A stretch of DNA of 64,000 nucleotides. Origin: JBFAPK01 sp040676675. Lineage in GTDB: Bacteria > Actinomycetota > Actinomycetes > Mycobacteriales > Micromonosporaceae. Location: positions 310,001 to 374,000 of the forward strand of contig NZ_JBFAPK010000001.1 of assembly GCF_040676675.1 (NCBI RefSeq). The letters run 5' to 3'. Below the pieces are notes generated by a model, which was not told where the DNA came from, ran no database searches, and was given only the letters and a program-made list of their open reading frames with translations. The position numbers and the translations under genes are program-made. Of this stretch, positions 19,989 to 29,105 are shown piece after piece (position 1 is the stretch's first letter; each line of letters begins with the position of its first letter).

Positions 19989-20307
19989 GCCGACACTCTG
20001 CCACCCACCACCGACACCTCCGCCCGGGCCGCCGCCCGTTCCTCCCGGGTCGGTACCCGCGCGCCCTCGGCCGGGATCGGGCAAGTCGAGAAGTTGCGGT
20101 CGGTGGTCCACAATGTTTCATACATCGATCGAAGTATTGCAATCACGTGAACAGAACTGGCACGATGACGGGCACCAGTTCCCCCACCACGGGCGGAAAG
20201 GAACAACCCCGCCCAAACGCCTCGGCCTGCCCGCGGAAGCGCCCACATCTTCCCGGGCGGGTGCGCACGTCTCCACGGACCTCACTCCTCGCGGAAGGGG
20301 AGCAGGC
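19989..20307. other. Intergenic region before the GH71/99-like gene
   Basis: 319 bp. It holds the AT-rich imperfect palindrome at 20111-20139 and a leader ending in GGAAGGGG ahead of the start. I see no separate gene. Confidence 0.5.
20111..20139. promoter_or_regulatory. Candidate operator upstream of the GH71/99-like gene
   Basis: CAATGTTTC (20111-20119) and GAAGTATTG (20131-20139) are imperfect inverted half-sites (7 of 9) around an 11-bp centre containing ATCGAT. This is an AT-rich island in a GC-rich intergenic region. Confidence 0.35.
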
Positions 20308-22275
20308 ATGGCTCTCTCCCGTCGTACCTTCGTCTCCTCGGTCGCCGCGGGCTCCGCACTGGCCGCCGTCTCCGCATCGGAGCTGGCCAGCGCCGTGTCG
20401 AGCCCCGCGTACGCGGCCAGCCCGCCCGGCGACGTCGTCGGCAAGATCACCGTCGGCTACCAGGGCTGGTTCTCGTGCCCCGGCGACGGGGCGCCGATCG
20501 GCGGCTGGTGGCACTGGAGCCGCGACCGGTTCCAGCCGCCCTCGCCGAGCAACACCACCATCGTCTCCTGGCCGGACATGCGCGAGTACACCCGCGGCTA
20601 CACCACGGCGTACCCCAACCTCGGCAACGGCCAGCCCGCCCAGCTCTTCTCCTCGTACGACCAGCAGACCGTGGACACCCACTTCCGCTGGATGCAGCAG
20701 TACGGCTGCGACACCGCCGCGTTGCAGCGGTTCAACCCGATGGGCGACGAGGGCCCGACCCGCGACGCCATGGCGGTCAAGGTCCGCAGCGCGGCCGAGC
20801 GCTTCGGCCGGAAGTTCTACATCATGTACGACGTCACGGACTGGACGAACATGCAGTCCGAGATCAAGACGGACTGGACGAACAAGATGCGGGCGTACAC
20901 CTCCTCGTCCGCGTACGCGTTCCAGAACGGCAAGCCCGTCGTCTGCATCTGGGGCTTCGGCTTCAGCGAGCCCAGCCGGCCGTTCGCCCCGGCGCCCTGC
21001 CTCGACGTGGTCAACTGGTTCAAGGCGCAGGGCTGCTACGTCATCGGCGGCGTACCGACCTGGTGGCGCCAGGGCATCAACGACTCCCGCCCCGGCTTCC
21101 TCGACGTGTACCACGCCTTCAACATGATCTCGCCGTGGATGGTCGGCCGCGCCGCGAGCCCCGCCGACCTGGACTCGTACTACAACAACGTCAACCTCGG
21201 TGACCAGGCCGACTGCAACGCGCACGGCATCGACTACCAGCCCTGCGTCATGCCCGGCGACCTCTCCTCCGGCCACCGCCGGCACGGCGACTTCTACTGG
21301 CGGCACTTCTACAACATGGTCCGCCTCGGCTGCCAGGGCATCTACATCTCGATGTTCGACGAGTACAACGAGGGCAACCAGATCGCCAAGACCGCCGAGA
21401 CCGCCGCCTCGGTGCCGCAGGGCTCCGGCATCCGCGCGCTCGACGAGGACGGCACCTTCTGCTCCTCCGACTACTACCTGCGGATCACCGCTGACGGCGG
21501 ACGGATGCTCAAGGGCCAGCTCGCGCTGACCTCGGTACGGCCGACGCCGCCGGTGCTCGGCGGCGGCGCCGACACCACCGCGCCGACCACTCCCGGCGGG
21601 CTGGCCGTCACCGCCAAGACGGCGAACAGCGTCTCGCTGGCCTGGACCGCGTCCACCGACGACGTCGGCGTCACCGGCTACCAGGTGCGCCAGGGCGGTA
21701 CCGTCGTCGGCTCGCCGAGCGGCACCTCGTACACCGTCGGCGGGCTCGCCGCGGCCACCGCGTACAGCTTCTCCGTGGTGGCCCGCGACGCCGCCGGGAA
21801 CGTCTCGGCGCCGTCGAACACGGTGACCGTCACGACGGACGCCGCGCCCCCGGCCACCACCAACCTGGCCCGGGGCAAGCCGACCGCGGAGAGCGGGCAC
21901 ACCCAGAACTACGGTTCCGGCAACGCGGTCGACGGGGACGCGAACAGCTACTGGGAGAGTGTGAACAACTCCTTCCCGCAGTGGTTGCAGGTCGACCTCG
22001 GCGCGGCGACCGCCATCCGCCGGCTCGTCCTCAAGGTCCCGCCGCCCTCGGCCTGGCAGGCCCGGACCCAGACGATCGCCGTGCAGGGCAGCACCGACGG
22101 GTCCGGCTTCACCACCGTCGTCGGCGCGACGGGCTACACCTTCAACCCGGCCTCGGGAAACACCGTCACCGTGAACCTCCCCGCCACCACCACCCGGTAC
22201 GTGCGGCTGGTCTTCTCCGGCAACACCGGCTGGCCGGCCGGACAGGTCTCGGAATTCGAGGTCTACTCGGCCTGA
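20308..22275 (+). CDS. Secreted GH71/GH99-like glycoside hydrolase with Fn3 and F5/8C (CBM32) domains
   Basis: 655 residues from ATG 20308 (GGAAGGGG upstream). LSRRTFVSS followed by an Ala-rich stretch ending AYA looks like a Tat signal. Residues ~42-410 form the catalytic part: VGYQGWFSCPGDG, YDVTDWTNM, CIWGFGF, GGVPTWWR and ISMFDEYNEGNQI, with acidic residues typical of the GH71/99 clan. Residues ~421-510 are an Fn3 domain (PGGLAVTAKTANSVSLAWTAS). Residues ~515-655 are a discoidin/CBM32 domain (ARGKPTAES, YWES, WLQVDLG). Probably acts on an extracellular alpha-mannan or alpha-glucan. The exact specificity cannot be read from sequence. Confidence 0.88.
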   Translation: MALSRRTFVSSVAAGSALAAVSASELASAVSSPAYAASPPGDVVGKITVGYQGWFSCPGDGAPIGGWWHWSRDRFQPPSPSNTTIVSWPDMREYTRGYTTAYPNLGNGQPAQLFSSYDQQTVDTHFRWMQQYGCDTAALQRFNPMGDEGPTRDAMAVKVRSAAERFGRKFYIMYDVTDWTNMQSEIKTDWTNKMRAYTSSSAYAFQNGKPVVCIWGFGFSEPSRPFAPAPCLDVVNWFKAQGCYVIGGVPTWWRQGINDSRPGFLDVYHAFNMISPWMVGRAASPADLDSYYNNVNLGDQADCNAHGIDYQPCVMPGDLSSGHRRHGDFYWRHFYNMVRLGCQGIYISMFDEYNEGNQIAKTAETAASVPQGSGIRALDEDGTFCSSDYYLRITADGGRMLKGQLALTSVRPTPPVLGGGADTTAPTTPGGLAVTAKTANSVSLAWTASTDDVGVTGYQVRQGGTVVGSPSGTSYTVGGLAAATAYSFSVVARDAAGNVSAPSNTVTVTTDAAPPATTNLARGKPTAESGHTQNYGSGNAVDGDANSYWESVNNSFPQWLQVDLGAATAIRRLVLKVPPPSAWQARTQTIAVQGSTDGSGFTTVVGATGYTFNPASGNTVTVNLPATTTRYVRLVFSGNTGWPAGQVSEFEVYSA

Positions 22276-22288
22276 CCGCCGTACGCGT

Positions 22289-22329
22289 CGCGGCCCCCGT
22301 ACCGGACGAGCGCCGGGTACGGGGGCCGC
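22289..22329. terminator. Bidirectional terminator between the hydrolase and htpG
   Basis: Inverted repeat with 14-bp perfect arms (22290-22303 with 22316-22329, extendable by one pair) and a 12-nt loop, between the convergent stops at 22275 and 22345. Confidence 0.8.
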
Positions 22330-22344
22330 GCGGACCTCCGGTCG

Positions 22345-24273
22345 TCAGATGGTACGGGCCAGGCGGTCGGCCAGGAGCCGGGCGAACCGGGCCGGGTCCT
22401 CCAGTTCGCCGCCCTCGGCGAGCAGCGCGGTGCCGTACAGCAGCTCGGCGGTCTCGCCGAGCGCCGGGTCCCCGGTGCTCTGCTCGTGCGCCTTGCGCAG
22501 GCCGGTGACCAGCGGATGCCCGGGGTTCAGTTCGAGGATCCGCTTGACCCGCGGCACCTCCTGCCCCATCGCGCGGTACAGCTTCTCCAGCGTCGGGGTC
22601 ATGTCCTGCGCGTCGCCGACGAGGCAGGCCGGCGAGCTGGTGAGACGGGACGAGAGCCGCACCTCCTTCACCTGCTCCGCCAACCGCTCGGTCAGCCAGG
22701 TCAGCAGCGGGGCGAACTCCTCCTTCTGCTGGTCGAGCCCCGGCTCGTCGTCCGACTTCGCGTCCGGACCGTCGAGGTCCACCTGTCCCTTGGCGATCGA
22801 CCGCAGCCGCTTGCCCTCGTACTCGCCGACGCCGTCGACCCACACCTCGTCGACCGGGTCGGTCAGCAGCAGCACCTCGTAGCCCTTGGCCTGGAACGCC
22901 TCCATGTGCGGCGAGTTCTCGATCGTCGAGCGGGACTCGCCGGTCATGTAGTAGATGTCCTCCTGGCCCTCCTTCATCCGCTCCACGTACCGCTGGAGGG
23001 TGACCAGTTCCTCGGGGTCGCGGCTGGTGGCGAACGAGGAGATGTCGAGGATGGCGCGCTGGTTCTCGAAGTCGTTGACCAGGCCCTCCTTGACCGCCCG
23101 GCCGAACTCGGTCCAGAACGTCCGGTACTTGTCGGCGTCCCGGTTCATCAGCTCCTTGACCGTCGAGAGCACCTTCTTGACCAGGCGGCGCCGCATCAGC
23201 TGGATCTGGCGGTCCTGCTGGAGGATCTCGCGCGAGATGTTGAGCGAGAGGTCCTGCGCGTCCACCACGCCCTTGACGAAGCGCAGGTACTCCGGCATGA
23301 GTTCCTGGCAGTCGTCCATGATGAAGACGCGCTTGACGTAGAGCTGGACCCCGCGCCGGCCGTCGCGGCTGAACAGGTCCAGCGGCGCCTGCGCCGGGAG
23401 GAAGAGCAGGGCGTCGTACTCGAAGGTGCCCTCGCCCTTCATGTGGATGATTTCGAGCGGGTCGTTCCAGTCGCGGCTGATGTGCTTGTAGAACTCGCGG
23501 TACTCCTCCTCGGCGACCTCCGAGCGCGGGCGGGCCCAGAGCGCCTTCATCGAGTTGAGCGTCTCGACCTCGGCGCTCGCGGCGGTCTCGCCCGCCGCGG
23601 TCTCGCCCTCAACGGCCTGCTTGCGCATCCGGATCGGCCAGGCGATGAAGTCGGAGTAGCGCTTGACCAGGTCCCGGATCCGCCAGTCGGCGGTGTAGTC
23701 GAAGAGCTGGTCCTCCTCGTCGGCCGGCTTGAGGTGCAGGGTGACGCTCGTGCCCTGGGGCGCCTCGGCGACCGACTCGACGGTGTACGTGCCGCCGCCG
23801 TCGGACTCCCACCGGGTGGCACCCTCCTCGCCCGCGCGGCGCGTCAGGAGGGTCACCTTGTCGGCCACCATGAAGGTCGAGTAGAAACCGACGCCGAACT
23901 GCCCGATCAGGTCCTGCGAGGCCGCCGCGTCCTTGGCCTCCTTCAGCTGCCGCAGCAGCTCGGCGGTACCGGACTTGGCGATGGTGCCGATCAGCCCGAC
24001 CACCTCGTCGCGCGACATGCCGACGCCGTTGTCCCGTACGGTCAGCGTGCGCCGCTCCCGGTCGACCTCGATCTCGATGTGCAGGTCGGAGGTGTCGACC
24101 TGAAGTTCCTTGTCGACGAGCACCGCCAGCCGCAGCTTGTCCAGGGCGTCGGAGGCATTCGAGATCAACTCGCGGAGGAAGATGTCCTTGTTCGAGTAGA
24201 TCGAGTGCACCATCAGTTGGAGGAGCTGACGGGCCTCGGCCTGGAACTCAAGCGTCTCGATCCCGGTACCCAT
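22345..24273 (-). CDS. htpG: Molecular chaperone HtpG (Hsp90)
   Basis: 642 residues. The GHKL ATPase domain is complete: LRELISNASDALDKLRL, DNGVGMS and QFGVGFYS. The middle domain has LYVKRVFIMDDC and LPEYLRF(V)KGVVD, with the catalytic Arg in LNISREILQQ. The C-terminal dimerisation part is short, as in bacteria, without MEEVD. A hairpin (24297-24315) lies in the leader. I found neither a CIRCE nor a HAIR element upstream, so heat-shock control is not evident from sequence. Confidence 0.97.
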   Translation of the reverse strand: MGTGIETLEFQAEARQLLQLMVHSIYSNKDIFLRELISNASDALDKLRLAVLVDKELQVDTSDLHIEIEVDRERRTLTVRDNGVGMSRDEVVGLIGTIAKSGTAELLRQLKEAKDAAASQDLIGQFGVGFYSTFMVADKVTLLTRRAGEEGATRWESDGGGTYTVESVAEAPQGTSVTLHLKPADEEDQLFDYTADWRIRDLVKRYSDFIAWPIRMRKQAVEGETAAGETAASAEVETLNSMKALWARPRSEVAEEEYREFYKHISRDWNDPLEIIHMKGEGTFEYDALLFLPAQAPLDLFSRDGRRGVQLYVKRVFIMDDCQELMPEYLRFVKGVVDAQDLSLNISREILQQDRQIQLMRRRLVKKVLSTVKELMNRDADKYRTFWTEFGRAVKEGLVNDFENQRAILDISSFATSRDPEELVTLQRYVERMKEGQEDIYYMTGESRSTIENSPHMEAFQAKGYEVLLLTDPVDEVWVDGVGEYEGKRLRSIAKGQVDLDGPDAKSDDEPGLDQQKEEFAPLLTWLTERLAEQVKEVRLSSRLTSSPACLVGDAQDMTPTLEKLYRAMGQEVPRVKRILELNPGHPLVTGLRKAHEQSTGDPALGETAELLYGTALLAEGGELEDPARFARLLADRLARTI

Positions 24274-24296
24274 GAAATCCCTTTCCCGACGGACGG

Positions 24297-24315
24297 ACCA
24301 TCCTCGACGGATGGT
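24297..24315 (-). promoter_or_regulatory. Short perfect inverted repeat in the htpG leader
   Basis: ACCATCC (24297-24303) and GGATGGT (24309-24315) with a 5-nt loop, 24 bp upstream of the htpG ATG. Could be an operator or an RNA hairpin. Confidence 0.4.
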
Positions 24316-24382
24316 ACGACGCCACGAGTGACGAACCGACTGCGGCCAGGCGTTTCCGGTGCGCTACGTCCGGCCTGTCCCG

Positions 24383-26281
24383 CTACGCGCCGGATCCGGA
24401 CGGCGGGTCGGCGGCATCCGCCGGGCCGGCCGGCGCCGGCGTGGCGGGCCCTGGTGCGGGGGCCGGCGCCGGCGTGGCGGCCGGGACGGCGCGCGGGGCC
24501 GGCACGGCGGTCGCACCGGGCGTCGGCTCCGGGCCGGGCGTCGGCTCGGAAGCCGGCGTCCCGACCCGGATCGCGAGCCGGTCCAGGTAGCCGACCTGGA
24601 GCACGGCGAACGCCAGCAGCAGGAACATCAGCATCGGCAGCGGGAGGACCAGGCCGAGCGCGGACCCGTCCACCGTGAACCACCGCGCGGCGATCATCTG
24701 GATGAGGATCGGCCCCGGCATGTGCTTGACGTCGCTCGCCACCAGATACGCCCAGAGCGGCTGTTCGGCGTTGAGCAACCAGGTCAGCAGGAACGCGGCG
24801 GCGAGCAGCGGCAACGCCGGCAGCAGCAGTGTCTCGGCGAACCCACGGCCGGCCCGCCACTTGCGCTGCTGGCCACGGAAGAAGAGCGCGAAGACGAAGA
24901 GCGCCGGGATGCTGAGCCAGGACGGCGGGATCAGGCCGAGGAACGAGTTCACCTGGTCCAGCTCGGCGGTGCGCTTGAAGAGCGCGACGGCCAGCGGCCC
25001 GACGCCGACGAAGAGCCACGGTGCGAACGGCACCAGGAGCAGTTCGCTCCACCGGCCGAACGGGCGCAGCGCGCCGATGCCGAAGCCGGCGAGCGCCGCG
25101 AGGCCGACCGAGACCAGCGCCGAGACGAGCGGTGGTAGCCAGGTGTTGGCGAAGACGGTCGTACCGTCCACCGCCGAAGGCAGCGCCTCGCCGCCCCCGA
25201 AGATGTGGCCCAGCCAGGGCGCGAGCGCCCAGCCGACAACGCCGACGAAGGCGGCCAGCGCCAGTACCGCAAGGCCGACGAAGACCGGGCGGGCCGCGTC
25301 GCTCCGGCCTTCCGGCCCGGCCGAGCCAGCGGATACGACCAAGTCGGCCGAGCGTGCCGGCGGCCGGTCCCACCAGCCGTCGAACTCGATCCGGGTGCGG
25401 GTCGCCAGCAGCAGCGCCAGCGCCGCGAGGCCGAGCACCCCGAGCACCACCAGTAGCAGCCAGGAGGTGGCGGCGGAGGGCCCCAGTCGCGCCTGCCGCA
25501 CGGTCGTCAAAATCGCGCCGAGCAGCGGCGTGGTGGTTTCCTGTTCCCGCCCGCCGCCGGTGAGCAGCGCGGGCGCGGTGAAGACCTGCAACGCGAGGGC
25601 GAGGGTGCCCAGGGCCAGGAGACCACCGACGGTCAGCAGCGCGGGTACCCGGCGAGCCCCGGCCCGCTGCCGCAGCGCGCTCAGGAACGCCGTCGCCGCC
25701 ACCGCGACGACCAGCCCGAAAGTCGTCGTCGCGAGCAGCCGTACCAGCGAGCCGCCGTCACCGGTGCCAGGGCTGGAGTCAGGCCGGTAGGCCCGCCAGG
25801 CGAGGAGCACCGCGACCGGGGCGTAGGCCGCGACGGGCAGGGCGAGCAGACCGCGGGCGACCAGCCGGGCCGCCCGGCCGGCCCGGTCCACCACCAGCGC
25901 GAGCAGGGGCGCGACCAGCAGCGCGAACACGAGCGGCAGCAGCGCGAGCAGCAGGGCGAATCCGAACTGGCCGGCGAGACCGTCGTCGATGACGTACCGG
26001 TAGTTCTCGTAGCCGATCCACTCGGCCGACGACCCGAACAGGGTCTCCTGCCGGAAGCTGGTGACCAGGGTGGAGATCGTGGGCACCAGGTACGACCAGA
26101 GCCAGGCGACCAGCGCCGGCAGCAGCAGCGCCAGCCCGATCAACGCCCGCGCCACCGGGGAGAGGCCCGGCCCACGGTACGGCGCCGGGACGTGGCCCGG
26201 CGGAGCGGAGCTGTTGCCCGGCGGAGCGGAGACGTGGTCCGGTGCGACACCGGCGGTTGTCGGCGGTACGGGCTGGCCCAT
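24383..26281 (-). CDS. Fused double ABC sugar-transporter permease-like membrane protein
   Basis: 632 residues from ATG 26281 (GGGGGAAA upstream). The first half has a MalF-like start (LLPALVAWLWSYLVPTISTLVTSF, EWIGYENYRYVID) and several helices. The second half has a MalG-like stretch (FANTWLPPLVSALVSVGLAALAGFGIGAL and RGQQRKWRAG, followed by helices ending in LAFAVLQVGYLDRLAIR). The usual EAA loop is poorly conserved in both halves. The C-terminal ~65 residues are a Pro/Ala tail. No solute-binding protein or ATPase gene is adjacent. It may rely on a shared ATPase, or it may not be a transporter any longer. Confidence 0.75.
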   Translation of the reverse strand: MGQPVPPTTAGVAPDHVSAPPGNSSAPPGHVPAPYRGPGLSPVARALIGLALLLPALVAWLWSYLVPTISTLVTSFRQETLFGSSAEWIGYENYRYVIDDGLAGQFGFALLLALLPLVFALLVAPLLALVVDRAGRAARLVARGLLALPVAAYAPVAVLLAWRAYRPDSSPGTGDGGSLVRLLATTTFGLVVAVAATAFLSALRQRAGARRVPALLTVGGLLALGTLALALQVFTAPALLTGGGREQETTTPLLGAILTTVRQARLGPSAATSWLLLVVLGVLGLAALALLLATRTRIEFDGWWDRPPARSADLVVSAGSAGPEGRSDAARPVFVGLAVLALAAFVGVVGWALAPWLGHIFGGGEALPSAVDGTTVFANTWLPPLVSALVSVGLAALAGFGIGALRPFGRWSELLLVPFAPWLFVGVGPLAVALFKRTAELDQVNSFLGLIPPSWLSIPALFVFALFFRGQQRKWRAGRGFAETLLLPALPLLAAAFLLTWLLNAEQPLWAYLVASDVKHMPGPILIQMIAARWFTVDGSALGLVLPLPMLMFLLLAFAVLQVGYLDRLAIRVGTPASEPTPGPEPTPGATAVPAPRAVPAATPAPAPAPGPATPAPAGPADAADPPSGSGA

Positions 26282-26383
26282 CGCGTTTCCCCCATGATCG
26301 ATCGACATGTCCGGGGAGACGATACTCAACCCGCCAAAGCGGCGAGATCAGGGCAATACGCCGTAGTGTCCGACGAGTCGGAA

Positions 26384-27676
26384 TCACCGTTCCAGGATCG
26401 CGACCACGCCCTGGCCGCCGGCGGCGCAGATGGAGATCAGGCCGCGTCCGGAGCCGCGCTCGGCGAGCAGCTTCGCCAGGGTGGCGACGATCCGGCCACC
26501 GGTGGCCGCGAACGGGTGACCGGCGGCGAGCGAGGAGCCGTTGACGTTCAGCCGGGTGCGGTCGATCGCGCCCAGCGGCGCGTCCAGGCCGAGCCGCTCC
26601 TTGGCGAACTCCGGCGACTGCCAGGCGGCAAGGGTGGCCAGCACCTGCGAGGCGAACGCCTCGTGAATCTCGTAGTAGTCGAAGTCCTGGAGGGTCAGCC
26701 CGGCGCGCGCCAGCAGCCGCGGTACGGCGTACGCGGGCGCCATCAGCAGTCCCTCGTCGCCGTGGACGAAGTCGACGGCCGCGACTTCGGAGAAGGTCAG
26801 GTACGCCTGCACCGGCAGCCGCCGCTCGGCGGCCCACTCCTCGGAGGCGAGCAGGACCGTGGCCGCGCCGTCGGTGAGCGGGGAGGAGTTGCCGGCCGTC
26901 ATGGTCGCCCGGTCGGCGTCCGGTCCACGGGTGCCGAAGACCGGCCGGAGCGCGGCCAGCTTCTCCAGCGTGGTGTCCGGCCGCAGGTTCTGGTCCCGGG
27001 TCAGCCCGAGGTACGGCGTGACCAGGTCGTCGAAGAACCCGCGCTCGTACGCGGCGGCGAGTCGCTGGTGCGAGGCGAGCGCCAGCGCGTCCTGCGCCTC
27101 CCGCTCGACGCCCCACCGTACGGCGGTGCGCGCGGCGTGCTCGCCCATCGAGAGCCCGGTGCGCGGCTCGGCGTTGCGCGGGATCTCCGGGCGGAACGGC
27201 TGGAGCGGGCGCAGCCTGCTGGCCGCGCGCAGCCGGCCGCCGAGCGTCCGCGCCGCGTTGATCTCCAGCAGCGTCCGCCGCATCTCCTCGTTCACGGCCA
27301 GCGGCGCGTCCGAGGTGGTGTCGACGCCCCCCGCGATGCCGACCTCGATCTGCCCCAGCGCGATCTTGTTGGCGACCAGGATGGTCGCCTCCAGCCCGGT
27401 GCCGCACGCCTGCTGGATGTCGTACGCCGGGGTGTGCGGGTCGAGCCGCGAGCCGAGCACGGTCTCGCGGGTGAGGTTGAAGTCGCGGGAGTGCTTCAGT
27501 ACGGCGCCCGCCACCACCTCGCCGACGCGTACCCCGGCGAGCCCGAACCGGGCGACCAGACCGTCCAGCGCGGCGCCGAGCATGTCCTGGTTGGACGCCT
27601 TCGCGTAGCGGCCGTTCGAGCGGGCGAACGGGATCCGGTTGCCGCCGAGGATCGCGACGCGACGGATGGTCTGCAC
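26384..27676 (-). CDS. Thiolase (acetyl-CoA C-acyltransferase, FadI-like)
   Basis: 430 residues from GTG 27676, preceded by GAGGAGG five bases away, which decides the start over an ATG at 27703. The nucleophile Cys lies in DIQQACGTGLEA, His in YYEIHEAFASQV and the second Cys in SICAAGGQGV. MTAGNSSPLTDGA and NVNGSSLAAGHPFAATGGR are standard thiolase blocks. It cleaves or condenses 3-ketoacyl-CoA. It is divergent from a FabG/MaoC pair across a 55-bp region with palindromes; together the three enzymes would cover reduction or oxidation, hydration and thiolysis of acyl chains. Confidence 0.95.
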   Translation of the reverse strand: MQTIRRVAILGGNRIPFARSNGRYAKASNQDMLGAALDGLVARFGLAGVRVGEVVAGAVLKHSRDFNLTRETVLGSRLDPHTPAYDIQQACGTGLEATILVANKIALGQIEVGIAGGVDTTSDAPLAVNEEMRRTLLEINAARTLGGRLRAASRLRPLQPFRPEIPRNAEPRTGLSMGEHAARTAVRWGVEREAQDALALASHQRLAAAYERGFFDDLVTPYLGLTRDQNLRPDTTLEKLAALRPVFGTRGPDADRATMTAGNSSPLTDGAATVLLASEEWAAERRLPVQAYLTFSEVAAVDFVHGDEGLLMAPAYAVPRLLARAGLTLQDFDYYEIHEAFASQVLATLAAWQSPEFAKERLGLDAPLGAIDRTRLNVNGSSLAAGHPFAATGGRIVATLAKLLAERGSGRGLISICAAGGQGVVAILER

Positions 27677-27707
27677 ACCGGCCTCCTCTTTCAGGACTTG
27701 CACCTAA

Positions 27708-27732
27708 CCTACCCGCCAGTAGGCTACGCCTA
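27708..27732. promoter_or_regulatory. Overlapping palindromes between thiolase and FabG genes, candidate operator
   Basis: CCTACCCGCCAGTAGG (27708-27723) has 5-bp perfect outer arms. It overlaps TAGGCTACGCCTA (27720-27732, 5-bp arms). Both lie in the 55-bp divergent region and run up to the FabG start, where a TetR-type fatty-acid regulator could control both directions. Confidence 0.5.
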
Positions 27733-29105
27733 TGAGCGACAGGTACGCGAGCTTCGCCAACTCGGTCGCCGGCCATGCGCTGATCAAGCGTCTCGGCCTG
27801 CCCGACCCGCCCCGGCTGCGGCGGTACCGGCCGGGAGATCCGCTCGTACCCGGCCCGGTGCTGCTCGACGGCGCGCCGGGCGGACGGCTGCGCGAACCCG
27901 TCGGCAAGCTGCTGGCCGCGGCCGGCATCGAGCAGCGGGACGCCGAGACGGTCACCGCCGACCCGACCACCGGCCGGATGCCGCTGAACTCCGCGCTGGT
28001 CTACGACGCGTCGGGGATCACCGACTCGACCGGGCTGCGCGCGCTCTACGACTTCTTCCACGCCCAGGCGCGGGCGCTCCACCCGAGCGGACGGGTGATC
28101 GTCTTCGGTACGCCACCGGAGGCCGCCGGTTCGCCGCGCGAGGCGGTCGCGCAGCGGGCCCTGGAGGGGCTGACCCGCAGCATCGGCAAGGAGTTCGGCC
28201 GCGGCACCACCGCCCAGCTCGTCTACGTGCACCCCGGCGCCGAGTCGGCCGTCGAGTCGACCCTGCGCTTCCTGCTCTCCGGCCGCTCGGCGTACGTCTC
28301 CGGCCAGGTCGTCCGGGTCGGCGTGCCGCCGGCCGGCACCTCGGCCGCCCCGCCGGCCGACTGGCTGCGCCCGCTCGACGGACGGGTGGCGCTGGTCACC
28401 GGCGCGGCGCGGGGCATCGGCGCGGCGATCGCCGAGGTGCTGGCCCGCGACGGCGCGCGGGTGGTGGTCCTGGACGTACCGGCCGCCGGCGAGGCGCTGG
28501 CCGGGGTGGCCAACTCGATCGGCGGTACGGCGCTCCAGCTGGACCTGACCGCGGCCGACGCCCCCGCCCGGCTCGCCGACCACTTCGCCGAGCGGCACGG
28601 CCGGGTCGACGTCGTCGTGCACAACGCCGGCATCACCCGCGACAAGACCATCGCCAAGATGGACGCCGCCCGCTGGGACTCGGTGCTCGACGTCAACCTC
28701 TCCAGCCAGGAGCGAATCAACGACGTGCTGCTGGAGCGGGACCTGATCCCCGCCGGCGGCCGGCTGATCGGCGTCTCCTCGATCGCCGGCATCGCCGGCA
28801 ACCGGGGCCAGACCAACTACGCCACCTCCAAGGCCGGCGTGATCGGGCTGGTCCAGTCGATGGCGCTGGTGCTGGCCGAACGCGGCATCACCGTCAACGC
28901 GGTCGCGCCCGGCTTCATCGAGACGCGGATGACCGCCCGGATGCCGGTGCTGATCCGCGAGGCCGGGCGGCGGATGAACAGCATGTCGCAGGGGGGTCTG
29001 CCGATCGACGTGGCCGAGACGATCGCCTGGCTCGCGGCGCCGGCCTCGGGCGGGCTCACCGGCAACATCGTCCGCGTCTGCGGCCAGAGCCTGCTGGGGG
29101 CGTGA
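27732..29105 (+). CDS. High-molecular-weight FabG-type 3-oxoacyl reductase (FabG4-like)
   Basis: 457 residues. Residues ~1-215 form a degenerate flavodoxin/Rossmann-like N-terminal domain (ALVYDASGITDSTGLRALYDF, RSIGKEFGRG). Residues ~220-457 are a classical SDR: VALVTGAARGIGAAIAEVLA, HNAGITRD, the catalytic SSIAGIAGNRGQTNYATSKAG (Ser, Tyr, Lys) and VAPGFIETRMT. This two-domain layout matches mycobacterial FabG4 (HMwFabG), which reduces 3-ketoacyl-CoA. The stop overlaps the MaoC gene start (TGATG), so the two are coupled. Confidence 0.93.
   Translation: MSDRYASFANSVAGHALIKRLGLPDPPRLRRYRPGDPLVPGPVLLDGAPGGRLREPVGKLLAAAGIEQRDAETVTADPTTGRMPLNSALVYDASGITDSTGLRALYDFFHAQARALHPSGRVIVFGTPPEAAGSPREAVAQRALEGLTRSIGKEFGRGTTAQLVYVHPGAESAVESTLRFLLSGRSAYVSGQVVRVGVPPAGTSAAPPADWLRPLDGRVALVTGAARGIGAAIAEVLARDGARVVVLDVPAAGEALAGVANSIGGTALQLDLTAADAPARLADHFAERHGRVDVVVHNAGITRDKTIAKMDAARWDSVLDVNLSSQERINDVLLERDLIPAGGRLIGVSSIAGIAGNRGQTNYATSKAGVIGLVQSMALVLAERGITVNAVAPGFIETRMTARMPVLIREAGRRMNSMSQGGLPIDVAETIAWLAAPASGGLTGNIVRVCGQSLLGA

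Noticed and set aside
24274..24382. CIRCE or HAIR heat-shock element for htpG
   Set aside because: Neither the TTAGCACTC/GAGTGCTAA nor the CTTGAGT/ACTCAAG pattern is present; only a short unrelated hairpin.
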